DNA from: Amycolatopsis endophytica
GTDB taxonomy: Bacteria > Actinomycetota > Actinomycetes > Mycobacteriales > Pseudonocardiaceae
NCBI RefSeq assembly: GCF_013410405.1
Contig: NZ_JACCFK010000001.1
Span: 2,480,001-2,544,000, forward strand
Direction of reading: 5' to 3'
DNA: 64,000 nucleotides
The position numbers and the translations under genes were made by a program. Below, in pieces: positions 55,534-64,000 of this stretch. The number at the start of each line of letters is the position of its first letter. Positions within the stretch are counted from its first letter, which is position 1. Below the pieces are notes generated by a model. That model worked only from the letters and a program-made list of their open reading frames with translations. It was not told where the DNA came from and did not search any database.

Positions 55534-58062
55534 GTGGCCCGGCGGTACAAGCGTCCCGAAAGCGATGAGGCGCTGGACCGGCGACCGGACACCCGGGCAG
55601 GCAGCCGGTGGCGGCTGCGGAACTGGCGACTGCGCACCAAACTGATCGCCGTCCTGCTCATCCCGATGCTGACCGTCCTCGCGCTCATCAGCCTGCACGT
55701 GCGCGCCGATCTGGAGCATGCCGGCCAACTCGTCGAACTGGCCGCGCACAGCCGGGTCGACGCGGGTGTCAACGCGGTGGTCAGCGAGCTGCAGCGTGAG
55801 CGGGACCTGACCGTTCGCTATGTGGCCGGGGAACGGCGGACCGGACTGGACGAGGTCCGCGACCAGCGCAGTCGCGTGGACCAAGCGGCCGGGGCGTTCG
55901 CGCAGAACCTTGCCGAACAGCAGTCCATGTTGTCCCCGGCCAGTGCCGCGGAACTGAAAGAGGCGCAGTCACGGCTCGACGCGCTGCCCGGGCTGCGTTA
56001 TTCGGGTGAGTTCTCGAACTCGTCGGCGGATTCGGTCCTGACTTCGTACAGCGATCTGATCTCCGGCATCCTCGACCTGTCCGACCAGGCCGTGGCGGAG
56101 ATCGCCGACGCCGAAGTCGCGCGCCTCCGGTTGGCGGGCAACGCGCTGGCCCGGGTGAAGGACCAGATGTCGGTCAAGCGCGCGGTTCTCGGGCAGGCGT
56201 TCGCGGAGGGGGAGGTCTCCGACGACCGGTTGCGGGCGCTGCTCGGCGCGGACGCCCAGCTGGTCGCCGCGCAGAACGACTACCGCAAGTTCGCCACCCC
56301 GGCCGAGCAGCGTTCCTACGAGCAGACGGTCGCCGGTCCCGACGTGCAAACCGCGAACACGCTGTTCGAGCTCGCGATCACCAGGACCGAGAACGGGCAG
56401 CGGTTGTCCGGTCTCGACTCGGGCCAATGGGACCAGGCGATCAGCGGCACCGTCGACCTCGCCTACCAGTTCCAGCAATCGCTGCAGGTGCAGACGCAAC
56501 AACGGTGTGACGCGCTGGCCACCGACGCCCGCCGCTCCGCCATCGTCAACGCCGCGGCCGTGTTCGGTGCGCTGCTGCTGTGCGCGGTGCTCGCCGTGGT
56601 CATCGGCCGCTCGCTGCTGCGGCCGCTGCGGATCTTGCGCAACAACGCGTTCGACGTCGCCGAGCACCGCCTGCCCGCGGCGGTCGACGAGATCCTCGCC
56701 GATCCGCACCCCGACTTCATGGCCGTGCACCGCGGTGTCGCACCCGTCCCGGTGTTCACCCGCGAGGAGGTCGGTCAGGTGGCCCGCGCGTTCGACGCGG
56801 TGCACGGCCAAGCGGTCCGGCTGGCGGGTGAACAGGCGTTGCTGCGGGAGAACATCAACGCGATGTTCGTCAACCTTTCCAAGCGCAGTCAGGATCTTGT
56901 GGAACGCCAGCTCGGTGTGCTGGACCGGATGGAGGCGGACGAGCAGGACCCGGACACCCTCGGCGGCCTGTTCGAACTGGACCACCTCGCCACGCGGATG
57001 CGCCGCAACAGCGAAAACCTCCTTGTTCTGACCGGACACGACTTCGGTGACGCGCAGACCGAACCGGTGGCCGCCGAGGAGATCATCGGCGCCGCGCTGT
57101 CCGAGGTCGAGCACTACCAGCGCATCGAACTGACCGCGATGCCCGAGATCGCCGTGCGCGGTGAGGCGTGCAACGACCTCGTGCACGTCATCTCCGAGCT
57201 GCTGGAGAACGCGACCCTCTACTCGCCGTCGGAGAAGACGGTCACGGTGATCAGCTCGCTCGCCGCGGACGGCGCCTGGCACGTGCACATCACCGATCAG
57301 GGCGCGGGTATGCCGCAGCCGGAGATCGACCGCGCCAACAAGCGGTTGGCGAACCCGCCGGAGGTGGATGTCGAGGTTTCGCGGCGGATGGGGCTCTTCG
57401 TGGTCGCCACGCTCGCGAACCGGCACGACATCCAGGTTCGGTTGCGGTCCGCGGACGGAGGCGGCCTGGTCGCGACCGTCGTCGTGCCCAGCGGGTTGGT
57501 GATCGAACACGTCGCGCCGGTGCCGGAACCGCTGCCCGCGCCGGAGCCGCCACCGGCGCCGGTTCCGTTGCCGTCGCTGGCGCCGATCCCCCTGCCGGAA
57601 CCGGAGGAGGAACCGGAGTCCGAGCTGGACGACACGGTGTCGATTCCGGTGGTGCGTGACGAGCCGCGCCGCGCGCCGTCACAGCCGGACGAGGTGGACT
57701 GGCCGACCTCCGACAAGGATGCCTTCCCGCCGGAGGAAGAGGAGCCGACCGAGCGGATGCCGGCGTATCAGAAGGTGCTGTCGCAGTGGTTCACGACGGG
57801 CGAGCACTGGCCGGTCAGCCGCCGCGTTCCGGCCGAGCCTGCCCAGGCGCCGGAGTGGCCTGCCGAACCGGAGTGGCCGTCGGCCGACGATGACGAGGTG
57901 GTCGACGGGCGCCGGTCGCACCTTCCGCACCAGGTGCGGCGCCGGGCGAAGGTGTTCGACCCGCCTACGCTCTCGCTCGATCCCGACGAGGTGCGTCATC
58001 GGATGTCGCGGTTGCAGAACGGATTCGCCCGAGCCCGCGACGTGCGGGGGACGGAGAACTGA
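55534..58062 (+). CDS. Nitrate/nitrite-sensor (NIT-domain) histidine kinase, CvnA-like
   Basis: 842 residues: a basic start, membrane helix 1 (about 38-60, LIAVLLIPMLTVLALISLHV), an extracellular NIT sensor domain (about 60-330), membrane helix 2 (about 334-357), HAMP-like region, dimer helix with the phospho-histidine candidate in FELDHLATRMRRN near 478, and HATPase_c (ELLENATLYSP, DQGAGMP, RRMGLFVVATLAN). A proline-rich linker precedes conserved C-terminal motifs MPAYQKVLSQWF and MSRLQNGFARAR. GTG 55534 has AGAAGGAAG upstream. The usual cvnB-cvnC-cvnD partners do not follow, so it is a stand-alone copy. Its end overlaps gluD antisense by 98 bases. Confidence 0.92.
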   Translation: MARRYKRPESDEALDRRPDTRAGSRWRLRNWRLRTKLIAVLLIPMLTVLALISLHVRADLEHAGQLVELAAHSRVDAGVNAVVSELQRERDLTVRYVAGERRTGLDEVRDQRSRVDQAAGAFAQNLAEQQSMLSPASAAELKEAQSRLDALPGLRYSGEFSNSSADSVLTSYSDLISGILDLSDQAVAEIADAEVARLRLAGNALARVKDQMSVKRAVLGQAFAEGEVSDDRLRALLGADAQLVAAQNDYRKFATPAEQRSYEQTVAGPDVQTANTLFELAITRTENGQRLSGLDSGQWDQAISGTVDLAYQFQQSLQVQTQQRCDALATDARRSAIVNAAAVFGALLLCAVLAVVIGRSLLRPLRILRNNAFDVAEHRLPAAVDEILADPHPDFMAVHRGVAPVPVFTREEVGQVARAFDAVHGQAVRLAGEQALLRENINAMFVNLSKRSQDLVERQLGVLDRMEADEQDPDTLGGLFELDHLATRMRRNSENLLVLTGHDFGDAQTEPVAAEEIIGAALSEVEHYQRIELTAMPEIAVRGEACNDLVHVISELLENATLYSPSEKTVTVISSLAADGAWHVHITDQGAGMPQPEIDRANKRLANPPEVDVEVSRRMGLFVVATLANRHDIQVRLRSADGGGLVATVVVPSGLVIEHVAPVPEPLPAPEPPPAPVPLPSLAPIPLPEPEEEPESELDDTVSIPVVRDEPRRAPSQPDEVDWPTSDKDAFPPEEEEPTERMPAYQKVLSQWFTTGEHWPVSRRVPAEPAQAPEWPAEPEWPSADDDEVVDGRRSHLPHQVRRRAKVFDPPTLSLDPDEVRHRMSRLQNGFARARDVRGTEN

Positions 58063-58870
58063 CCGGTTCGAACCGTCCGGCTTGCCGCTGGCGTGCGTCG
58101 ATGGCGCGGGCGAGGCGGGACAGCGCGTAGTTGATCGCGAAGTAGAGCAGTGCGATCACCAGGTAGGTCTGGATCAGGAGACGGTTGTACCCGGCGAGAA
58201 CCTTGCCGCTCTGCAGCAGTTCGGCGTAGCTGACGACGATCCCGAGCGAGGTGTCTTTGACGACGCCGGCGGTCTGGCTGATGAGTGCCGGGACGACGCG
58301 GCGGATGGCCTGCGGAAAGATCACGTACCGCATGGACTGGGCGGGCCGCATGCCGAGCGCGGCGGCGGCTTCGCCCTGGCCCGCTTCGAGTGAACGGAAG
58401 CCGCTGCGGAAGATCTCGGCGAACTGCGCCGAGCGGGAGACCGCGATCGGCAGGACGAGTTTCCACAGCAGGGGAAGGTCGAGGCCGTAGCGGGGGAGCG
58501 CGAACATCGCGAAGTAGATCAGCAGGAGCAGCGGGATGATCCGCACGACCTCGACGTACGCCCGGGACGGCGCGCGGCACACGAACAGCCGCGAGATCCG
58601 CCCGAACGCCGCCAGCAACCCGACTGCCATCGCGAGCACGACAGCGAGCACCGCGGCGAGTGCCGTGCCACCGAGGCCGCCGAGCAGGTACCGCCACATC
58701 GGCCAGGACCCGTACGGCGCCCAGCGTTCCGCGGTGAGTTCCCCGTTGATCGCGAACTGCCGCACGGCCAGCGCGACCAGCACCAGACCGACCACGATCG
58801 CGACGACGGTCGCGATGCGGGTCCGGCGCCGGGCACGTGGACCGGGGACGTCGAAGAGTACGGAGGTCAT
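57965..58870 (-). CDS. Amino-acid ABC transporter permease (GluD-like)
   Basis: 301 residues with five or six membrane helices. The permease loop EAAAALGMRPAQSMRYVIFP QAIRR (EAA motif, split here) shows the HisM/GluD family. It would form the membrane channel with the GluC-like protein. The C-terminus has a basic Ser/Arg tail (SSPSPARRGLGRIRSATATS) that is antisense to the kinase C-terminus, a 98-base overlap. It is the last gene of gluB-gluC-gluD; no ATPase gene follows. Confidence 0.88.
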   Translation of the reverse strand: MTSVLFDVPGPRARRRTRIATVVAIVVGLVLVALAVRQFAINGELTAERWAPYGSWPMWRYLLGGLGGTALAAVLAVVLAMAVGLLAAFGRISRLFVCRAPSRAYVEVVRIIPLLLLIYFAMFALPRYGLDLPLLWKLVLPIAVSRSAQFAEIFRSGFRSLEAGQGEAAAALGMRPAQSMRYVIFPQAIRRVVPALISQTAGVVKDTSLGIVVSYAELLQSGKVLAGYNRLLIQTYLVIALLYFAINYALSRLARAIDARQRQAGRFEPVSSPSPARRGLGRIRSATATSDDAPRRDRARA

Positions 58871-59032
58871 GGCGAGCCTGCCTGGTTCAGCACGATGGGG
58901 CCGTTCGTGGCGCGGTCGAAGCGGTAGTCATGATGGGGCCGATGACGGGAGAAGTCGCTCCGGACGCGCGAGTGTGCCAACCGTCCGACCGCCATCGCCC
59001 GCCGTGCGGGCGCCGGGCGCCGTCCCGGCCGC

Positions 59033-59677
59033 TCATCGGGGCAGCACCAGCTTCCGATCCACCAGCCCGGCCACCCCGGAAATGATCAGCGCCAACGCGG
59101 CGTAACAAACCCCGGCACCGACGTACAGCGGCAGCGGCTCGGCCAGGGCGAGGTTGACCCTGTTCGTCGCCTCGGTCAGTTCGATCACGCCGACCGCCGC
59201 GGCGAGCGCCGTGTTCATCAGCAGCTGGATGGTGACGTTCCCGAGCGGCTGGACGATCGTGCGCAGCGCTTGCGGCAGGATCACGCAGCGCAGCGTCTGG
59301 CCGAACCCGAGCCCCAGCGCGCGCGCCGCCTCGGCCTGGCCCGTTCCGATTCCGTTGATTCCGGACCGCAGCGTTTCCGCATAATACGAAGCCATGTACA
59401 AAGCGGTGGCGACCACCGCCGTCGGGAACAGGGCGAACTGGATTCCGACCACCGGCAAAGCGAAGACGAACAGCACCAGCCAGACCGCGAGCGGAATGTT
59501 CTGGAACAACTCGACATAACCCGTGCCGAACGCGCGTAACGGGCGAACAGGACAAATCCGGAAGGCCGTGATCACCACGGCCACGACGATCGCGCCGAGT
59601 GCGCTGAACACGGTCAGCAGAACCGTGTTCAGCGCACCTTCGGCGAACTCACCGACGAAGTCGGTCCACCCGGTCAC
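59033..59677 (-). CDS. Amino-acid ABC transporter permease (GluC-like)
   Basis: 214 residues. The EAA loop is QAEAARALGLGFGQTLRCVI followed by LPQALRTIV, and the helices fit the HisQ/GluC group. It pairs with the second permease. GTG 59677 overlaps the binding-protein stop codon (GTGA), so the two are coupled. A 162-base gap without a gene separates it from the next permease. Confidence 0.9.
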   Translation of the reverse strand: MTGWTDFVGEFAEGALNTVLLTVFSALGAIVVAVVITAFRICPVRPLRAFGTGYVELFQNIPLAVWLVLFVFALPVVGIQFALFPTAVVATALYMASYYAETLRSGINGIGTGQAEAARALGLGFGQTLRCVILPQALRTIVQPLGNVTIQLLMNTALAAAVGVIELTEATNRVNLALAEPLPLYVGAGVCYAALALIISGVAGLVDRKLVLPR

Positions 59678-60600
59678 GAGCCGGGAACGGAACCCGTCGC
59701 GGGCGGCGCGGGCGCGTCACCGGGGATGACCGTCCCGAGCGTCTGCTTGTACGCCTCCTGCCAGAGCCCCGCGGCCTGGATCTTCTTGAGCCAGTCGTTG
59801 ATGAACTGCTTGAACGTCTCGTCGCCGTGGCGAATGCCGACGCCGTACGGGTCCTGCCCGAACGTACCGCTGTTGACCTGCACCTTGTCGTTGGTCACGG
59901 CGTTGCCGGCGAGCTGCGTCAGGTCGTTCACGTACGCGTCCGCGCGCCCCTGCTCCAGCGCGGCCATGCACTCCGAGTTCGAGCTCAGGGTGATGATCTG
60001 CTCGGGTTCGTACTGCGGCAGCAACGCGGCGCCGGTCGAGTTGGTCACCGCGAGAACCTTCTTGCCCTTCAGGTCCTGCGGTTTGGTCACGGCGGAATCG
60101 CCCTTGCGTGCCATGATCGCGGGCCCGGACACGAAGTACGGCCCGGCGAAGGACACCTTCTCGGCGCGGGTCGGGGTGATTGAATAGGTGTGCAGGACCA
60201 CGTCGACGGTGCTGTTCTGCAGCAGCGCCTCCCGGATCTGCGACGTCGAGTTCACGATCTTCGTGTTCGGCCTGCCCAGGATGTACTTCGCGAGCAGGCG
60301 GCCGAGGATGGCGTCGAAACCCTCGGTCTGGCCGGTGGTCGGGTTCTGCTGGGAGAGCAGCGGCGTGTCCAGCTGACTGCCGATGAGGATCTGCCCGCGC
60401 TGCTTGATCGCCTGTGCGGTCGGGCTGGTCGCGAGGTCCGCCTCCGACGCGACGGGCGCGCGGTCGAGGAGGCTCTGCTCCTGCCCCGTGCCGCTGTCGG
60501 TCGGCACCGCTCCTTCTCCCGAGGAGCAGGCTGTCACCGTGCCCAGTGCCACTGCTGTGAGCAGGGCAGCGAGGCGTCGTCGCCGAACTGATGCCGTCAT
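59674..60600 (-). CDS. Glutamate-type solute-binding lipoprotein (GluB-like)
   Basis: 308 residues. The signal peptide RRRLAALLTAVALGTVTACSS ends in a lipobox (TVTAC), so it is a lipoprotein. The type 3 binding-protein fold shows IKQRGQILIGSQLDTPLLSQ, VDVVLHTYSITPTRAEKVSF and VSGPAIMARKG. It should bind glutamate or a related amino acid and pass it to the GluCD permeases. ATG 60600 has AGGAGGGA upstream. It is the first gene of gluBCD; the gene for the ATPase GluA is not in the window. Confidence 0.92.
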   Translation of the reverse strand: MTASVRRRRLAALLTAVALGTVTACSSGEGAVPTDSGTGQEQSLLDRAPVASEADLATSPTAQAIKQRGQILIGSQLDTPLLSQQNPTTGQTEGFDAILGRLLAKYILGRPNTKIVNSTSQIREALLQNSTVDVVLHTYSITPTRAEKVSFAGPYFVSGPAIMARKGDSAVTKPQDLKGKKVLAVTNSTGAALLPQYEPEQIITLSSNSECMAALEQGRADAYVNDLTQLAGNAVTNDKVQVNSGTFGQDPYGVGIRHGDETFKQFINDWLKKIQAAGLWQEAYKQTLGTVIPGDAPAPPATGSVPGS

Positions 60601-61091
60601 GGTGTGCGGGGTCCCTCCTGGCCGTATGAGCCTTGTTGTCCCTATCTACTCTCGGTAACGCAAGGGGTACCCGAACGGGTGGGAGTAGATCACGGGTTAC
60701 GGCGCAGGATTGTGCAGGTCCAACGGCTGAGTCAAGTCACGGTTAGGTGTTCCCGGCCGCTGTGGGACATTCACCGCCCACGTGTCACAGAACCGCCGTC
60801 TCTTCCGGATAGTGAGATAGGTAACACTGATCAACCCCCGGTGCGATTCACGCAGCGTGATGCGTCTTCGCCTTCTCGTTGGGACAGTTGGTGAGAATTC
60901 GTCACCCGGGGGACCGGCAAAGTTCGTGGTGAGCGGCCTCTGCCCGGCTTCCTTTTCGTCCCGGCAGCCGATAGCCTCTACCCCCGATCGGGTGGCCCCG
61001 TGTTAACCATTCACGTCCTGGTTCTCATGGCGTGGGACCCGAGAGCGGAAACGCGGAAACTGGACAGCACGAACCGGGAAGGAAGTCCTCG
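60601..61091. other. Divergent promoter region between gluB and the second kinase
   Basis: About 490 bases without a supported gene. It must hold the promoters of both gluBCD and the second kinase. I could not assign a trustworthy -10/-35 or operator, and saw no riboswitch or repeat. Confidence 0.6.
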
Positions 61092-64000
61092 GTGCCCCAG
61101 CCCACGAGCGGGGAGCGCGGTCGCAAGGCAGTGTCCCCGGCGGAGTCGCCTGTCGCGCAGAGTAACGACGTCGGCGTGCAGGACAACGCGATCGGAGCAT
61201 CGACCGGTGGTGGCTCCGGGCGTCGCGTGCGCGGCCTGGCGAACTGGCGCGTCACCGCGAAGATCGCGGCGGTGGTCGCCGTACCGACCGCTGCCGCGCT
61301 GTCGCTGGCCGGCCTGCGCGTCTACGACAGCTTCGCGACGATGACCGTCTACCAGCACGCCGAACAACGCATCGAACTCAGCCAGAAGGTGGCTTCCGAG
61401 GTCGATGCGCTGCAACGCGAGCGGGACGCGATGTCGGCCTGGATCGCCTCCGGGCGCCCCGCCGACCGGACCGAGCTCGACAACGCCATCAGTACCGCCG
61501 AGACCGCCGCCGACACCGTCCGCGGCGCGGTCGGGGATGTCGCCGCGATCAGCGACGAAGCCACCTCCGCCCGCTACCAGCAGGGCCTCGCGCGGCTCGA
61601 CGGTCTCAGCCAGCTGCGGTCCTCGGCGGGTGCCGCCGAGTTCCCGAGCCTCGCCGCGCAGGCGGGCTACACCGGGGTCATCGACGCGCTCCAGCTGATC
61701 GCCGACGAGTTCGACGCCGACGTCACCGACCAGGGCCTGCAGGACCGCCACGAAACGCTCGGCTTCCTCGCCGACGCCAAGGAGTACTCCGCGCAGCAGA
61801 ACTCCTACCTCCGCAGCGCGGCCATCCGCGGCAAGTTCGACCCGGCCGAGTTGAAGAACCTGACGACCGCGCAGTCGAACCTGGTCGCCGCGATCGACCG
61901 GTTCAACGCCGTCGCCACGCCCGAGGCCCAGCTGGACTACTCGACGACCCTGTCCGGGCCGGAGGTCTCCCAGCGGTTCACCCTGCAGCAGCTCGCGTTG
62001 CTGCGTGCCCAAGCGAACCCGCCGCTCGCGCTGGCCATCGACCCCGGCGCCGTCGCGCAGTCCTCTTCGGACACCCTCGACCTGATCAGCCAGGTCCAGG
62101 ACAGGCTGCTGGACGGCGCCTCGTCCTACACCGACGGCCTGATCAGCGCGCAGCAGCAGAGCCTGCTGATCACGATCGCGATCATTCTCGCCGGACTGCT
62201 GCTCGTCCTCGTGCTGATGTACGTCGTGGCCCGTTCGCTGATCGGGCCACTGCGCACGCTGCGCACCACCGCGCTGCAGGTCGCCGAGGTGCACCTGCCG
62301 GACGCGGTGGAACGGATCATGAACGAGGCGAACCCGACCGAGGCCGCCGCGAAGGCGATCGCGCCGGTGCCGGTGCGCACCACGGAGGAGATCGGGCAGG
62401 TCGCCCGCTCGTTCGACGTCGTGCATGGGCAGGCGGTCCGGCTGGCGGCCGAGCAGGCGCTGCTCCGCGAGAACGTCAACGGCATCTTCGTCAACCTCTC
62501 GCGCCGCTCCCAGCGTCTGGTGGAGCGCCAGCTCGCGGTGATCGACCTGCTGGAGGCCGACGAGCAAGACCCCGATCACCTCGCGAGCCTGTTCGAGCTG
62601 GACCACCTGGCGACCCGGCTGCGCCGCAACGGCGAGAGCCTGCTGGTGCTGTCCGGCGCGGGGCTGAGCAAGTCCGTGCCCAAGCCGGTGTCCGCGGCCG
62701 ACGTCATCGGCGCCTCGGTGTCGGAGATCGAGCAGTACGCGCGGGTCGACGTCGGCACGATCCCCGAGGTCGCGGTGCGCGGGCCGTCCGTGCACGATCT
62801 CGTTCACCTGCTCGCCGAGCTGCTGGACAACGCCACCTACTTCTCGGAGCCGGAGACGAAGGTCAGTGTGCGCGCGGTGGTGACCCGCAAGAAGGCGCTC
62901 GCCATCCAGATCACCGACCGCGGTGTCGGGATGTCGCCCGAGCAGGTCACCGAGGCCAACAAGCGCCTCGCCGATCCGCCGGACCTGGACGTGTCGGTGA
63001 CGCGGCGGATGGGTCTGTACGTGGTCGCGCGACTGGCCCAGCGGCAGGGCATCGAGGTGCGCCTGCGGGAGAACGAGGACATCGACGGCGGTGTCATCGC
63101 CCGCGTCGTCGTCCCGCCGGACCTGCTGGGCCCGGTTGCGAAGGAGCCGGCGCCGCGCCCGGCCGAGACCTCGTCGCCGAGCCTGCCGCCGGTCCCGGCC
63201 CAGCGCACGCCGGCCAACCTGGCCCGCCGCGAGCCCGCCGAGCAGCCGCTGCCCCAGGAGCAGACGCAGACCGGCGTCCTGCGGCCGCTCGACCAGCCGA
63301 TCAGCCTCGACGACCTGGTCGCGGGCTCGTCCGACGCGGCGTTCCTCAGCCGGGGCAAGCCGCGGGCCGACCAGCCGCGCCCGGACCAGGCGCAGGAGCG
63401 GCCCCGCGTGGATCAGCCACCCGCCGAGCAGCCGCGGGCGAACGGCTTCCCGTCACGGCGCGGGGAGGAACAGGACCGGTTCGGGCAGCTGGCACTGCCC
63501 AAGCGGGAGCCGCAGTACATCCCGGTGACCGAGCAGCCAGCCGAGGAGCCGCTGCCGCCGAACGAGAGCATGTTCGACGACGACGTGCCCACGAAGCGCC
63601 TGCCCATCTACCAGTCGGTTGTGTCGCGGTGGTTCAGTGAGGAGGGGGACGAACCGGACGTGGTCATCGGCAAGCTCGACGAGGAACCGGCACCGGCGGC
63701 CGAGGAAGTTGTTCCGGCCGAGGACAAAACCGGGGATCTTTGGCACAGTGTTTCCGACGACGGCTGGCGCGCGGCGCAGTCACTGCTCGAGTCGCGGGAG
63801 GAGGAGATCACTCCGGCCGGTCTGCCGAAGCGGGTGCCCAACGCCCATCTCGTCCCGGGGTCGATCTCGTCGGGCGAGCCCGACGCCTTCACCGACACGA
63901 CCGCCGGCAGGCCGGGGCGGGTCGCGATGGCCCGCTCCGCGGACACGGCACGCGAACGCATGGCGAGTTTCCAGCGCGGCTACACCAGTGGCCGTCACGC
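61092..64000 (+). CDS. Nitrate/nitrite-sensor (NIT-domain) histidine kinase, CvnA-like (partial, 3' end beyond window)
   Basis: About 970 codons are visible; the stop is beyond the right edge. Order: basic start, membrane helix 1 (about 55-80), NIT domain (to about 350), membrane helix 2 (about 357-380, LLITIAIILAGLLLVLVLMY), H-box FELDHLATRLRRN near 502, N-box ELLDNATYFSEP near 575, then DRGVGMSPEQV and RRMGLYVVARLAQ. A long disordered tail carries LPIYQSVVSRWF, LPKRVPNAHLVPGS and MASFQRGYTSGRHA, which recur in the first kinase in weaker form. GTG 61092 has GGGAAGGAAG upstream. If it is a conservon, cvnB-D should follow just outside the window. Confidence 0.92.
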   Translation, partial: MPQPTSGERGRKAVSPAESPVAQSNDVGVQDNAIGASTGGGSGRRVRGLANWRVTAKIAAVVAVPTAAALSLAGLRVYDSFATMTVYQHAEQRIELSQKVASEVDALQRERDAMSAWIASGRPADRTELDNAISTAETAADTVRGAVGDVAAISDEATSARYQQGLARLDGLSQLRSSAGAAEFPSLAAQAGYTGVIDALQLIADEFDADVTDQGLQDRHETLGFLADAKEYSAQQNSYLRSAAIRGKFDPAELKNLTTAQSNLVAAIDRFNAVATPEAQLDYSTTLSGPEVSQRFTLQQLALLRAQANPPLALAIDPGAVAQSSSDTLDLISQVQDRLLDGASSYTDGLISAQQQSLLITIAIILAGLLLVLVLMYVVARSLIGPLRTLRTTALQVAEVHLPDAVERIMNEANPTEAAAKAIAPVPVRTTEEIGQVARSFDVVHGQAVRLAAEQALLRENVNGIFVNLSRRSQRLVERQLAVIDLLEADEQDPDHLASLFELDHLATRLRRNGESLLVLSGAGLSKSVPKPVSAADVIGASVSEIEQYARVDVGTIPEVAVRGPSVHDLVHLLAELLDNATYFSEPETKVSVRAVVTRKKALAIQITDRGVGMSPEQVTEANKRLADPPDLDVSVTRRMGLYVVARLAQRQGIEVRLRENEDIDGGVIARVVVPPDLLGPVAKEPAPRPAETSSPSLPPVPAQRTPANLARREPAEQPLPQEQTQTGVLRPLDQPISLDDLVAGSSDAAFLSRGKPRADQPRPDQAQERPRVDQPPAEQPRANGFPSRRGEEQDRFGQLALPKREPQYIPVTEQPAEEPLPPNESMFDDDVPTKRLPIYQSVVSRWFSEEGDEPDVVIGKLDEEPAPAAEEVVPAEDKTGDLWHSVSDDGWRAAQSLLESREEEITPAGLPKRVPNAHLVPGSISSGEPDAFTDTTAGRPGRVAMARSADTARERMASFQRGYTSGRH

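Noticed and set aside
55534..58062. Complete conservon (cvnA-cvnB-cvnC-cvnD) at the first kinase
   Set aside because: The next genes are on the opposite strand and encode an amino-acid ABC transporter.
61011..62807. A 598-codon open frame antisense to the second kinase
   Set aside because: The plus-strand frame encodes an obvious histidine kinase over the same bases.

Overview
The window is high-GC actinobacterial DNA of the Pseudonocardiales type (Amycolatopsis or a close relative is my inference). The evidence is extreme third-position GC, frequent GTG/TTG starts, leaderless-looking genes, a DasR operator, CIRCE sites, and a gene order from thiE to groEL that follows the Mycobacterium tuberculosis Rv0414c-Rv0440 backbone. 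No rRNA, tRNA, IS element, prophage or true CRISPR array was seen.

Region by region. 1-2.6 kb: a TetR regulator translationally coupled to an Old Yellow Enzyme gene (cut by the left edge) and divergent from a methyltransferase. 2.6-3.8 kb: a LapA-like membrane protein and an Abi-alpha-like protein. 4.0-7.2 kb: a complete ectABCD operon for ectoine and 5-hydroxyectoine. 7.4-10.2 kb: a large AfsR/SARP-NB-ARC-TPR regulator entered through a long hairpin. 10.4-10.65 kb: an array of degenerate palindromes with a 23-bp period. 10.8-13.1 kb: an uncharacterised two-gene module and an SGNH hydrolase. 14.0-16.8 kb: an amino-sugar kinase/SIS pair divergent from dasR around a perfect dre site. 18.2-25.1 kb: the thiamine locus (thiE, thiO-thiS-thiG, and thiC with two thiD copies) with two TPP riboswitches and a MarR gene between the arms. 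25.2-28.6 kb: an MFS exporter, a frameshifted Uma2 gene, an S1C protease and peptide deformylase. 28.7-42.8 kb: the mycobacteria-like backbone (DUF3263, LytR_C protein, Cdc48-like AAA ATPase, pssA, psd, moeA, AIM24, cold-shock protein, Ser/Thr kinase, groEL, PspC), interrupted by two TetR/oxidoreductase modules. 42.9-46.2 kb: an orphan molybdenum hydroxylase large subunit convergent with menC. 46.7-55.3 kb: a mixed set (alcohol dehydrogenase, IclR regulator, PfpI/DJ-1 protein, DUF72, DUF4253, a membrane protein, XPB helicase, FAD monooxygenase and its TetR). 55.5-64.0 kb: two CvnA-like nitrate-sensor histidine kinases flanking a glutamate-type ABC transporter (gluBCD without an ATPase); the second kinase runs off the right edge.

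How the parts work together. The ect genes give osmoprotection. The thi genes form a full thiazole and pyrimidine branch that closes riboswitches when TPP is abundant. DasR, with its operator, couples amino-sugar metabolism to expression. GroEL carries two HrcA-type operators. At least four TetR genes each pair with a neighbouring enzyme and show a visible inverted or direct repeat in the promoter, so much of the window consists of small self-regulated detoxification units inserted into a conserved housekeeping backbone.

The least explained items are the 23-bp-period palindrome array between convergent genes (with a smaller relative near 18.16 kb), the unknown-plus-DUF6932 gene pair, the kinase-transporter-kinase block, and four convergent gene pairs that physically share their stop codons.
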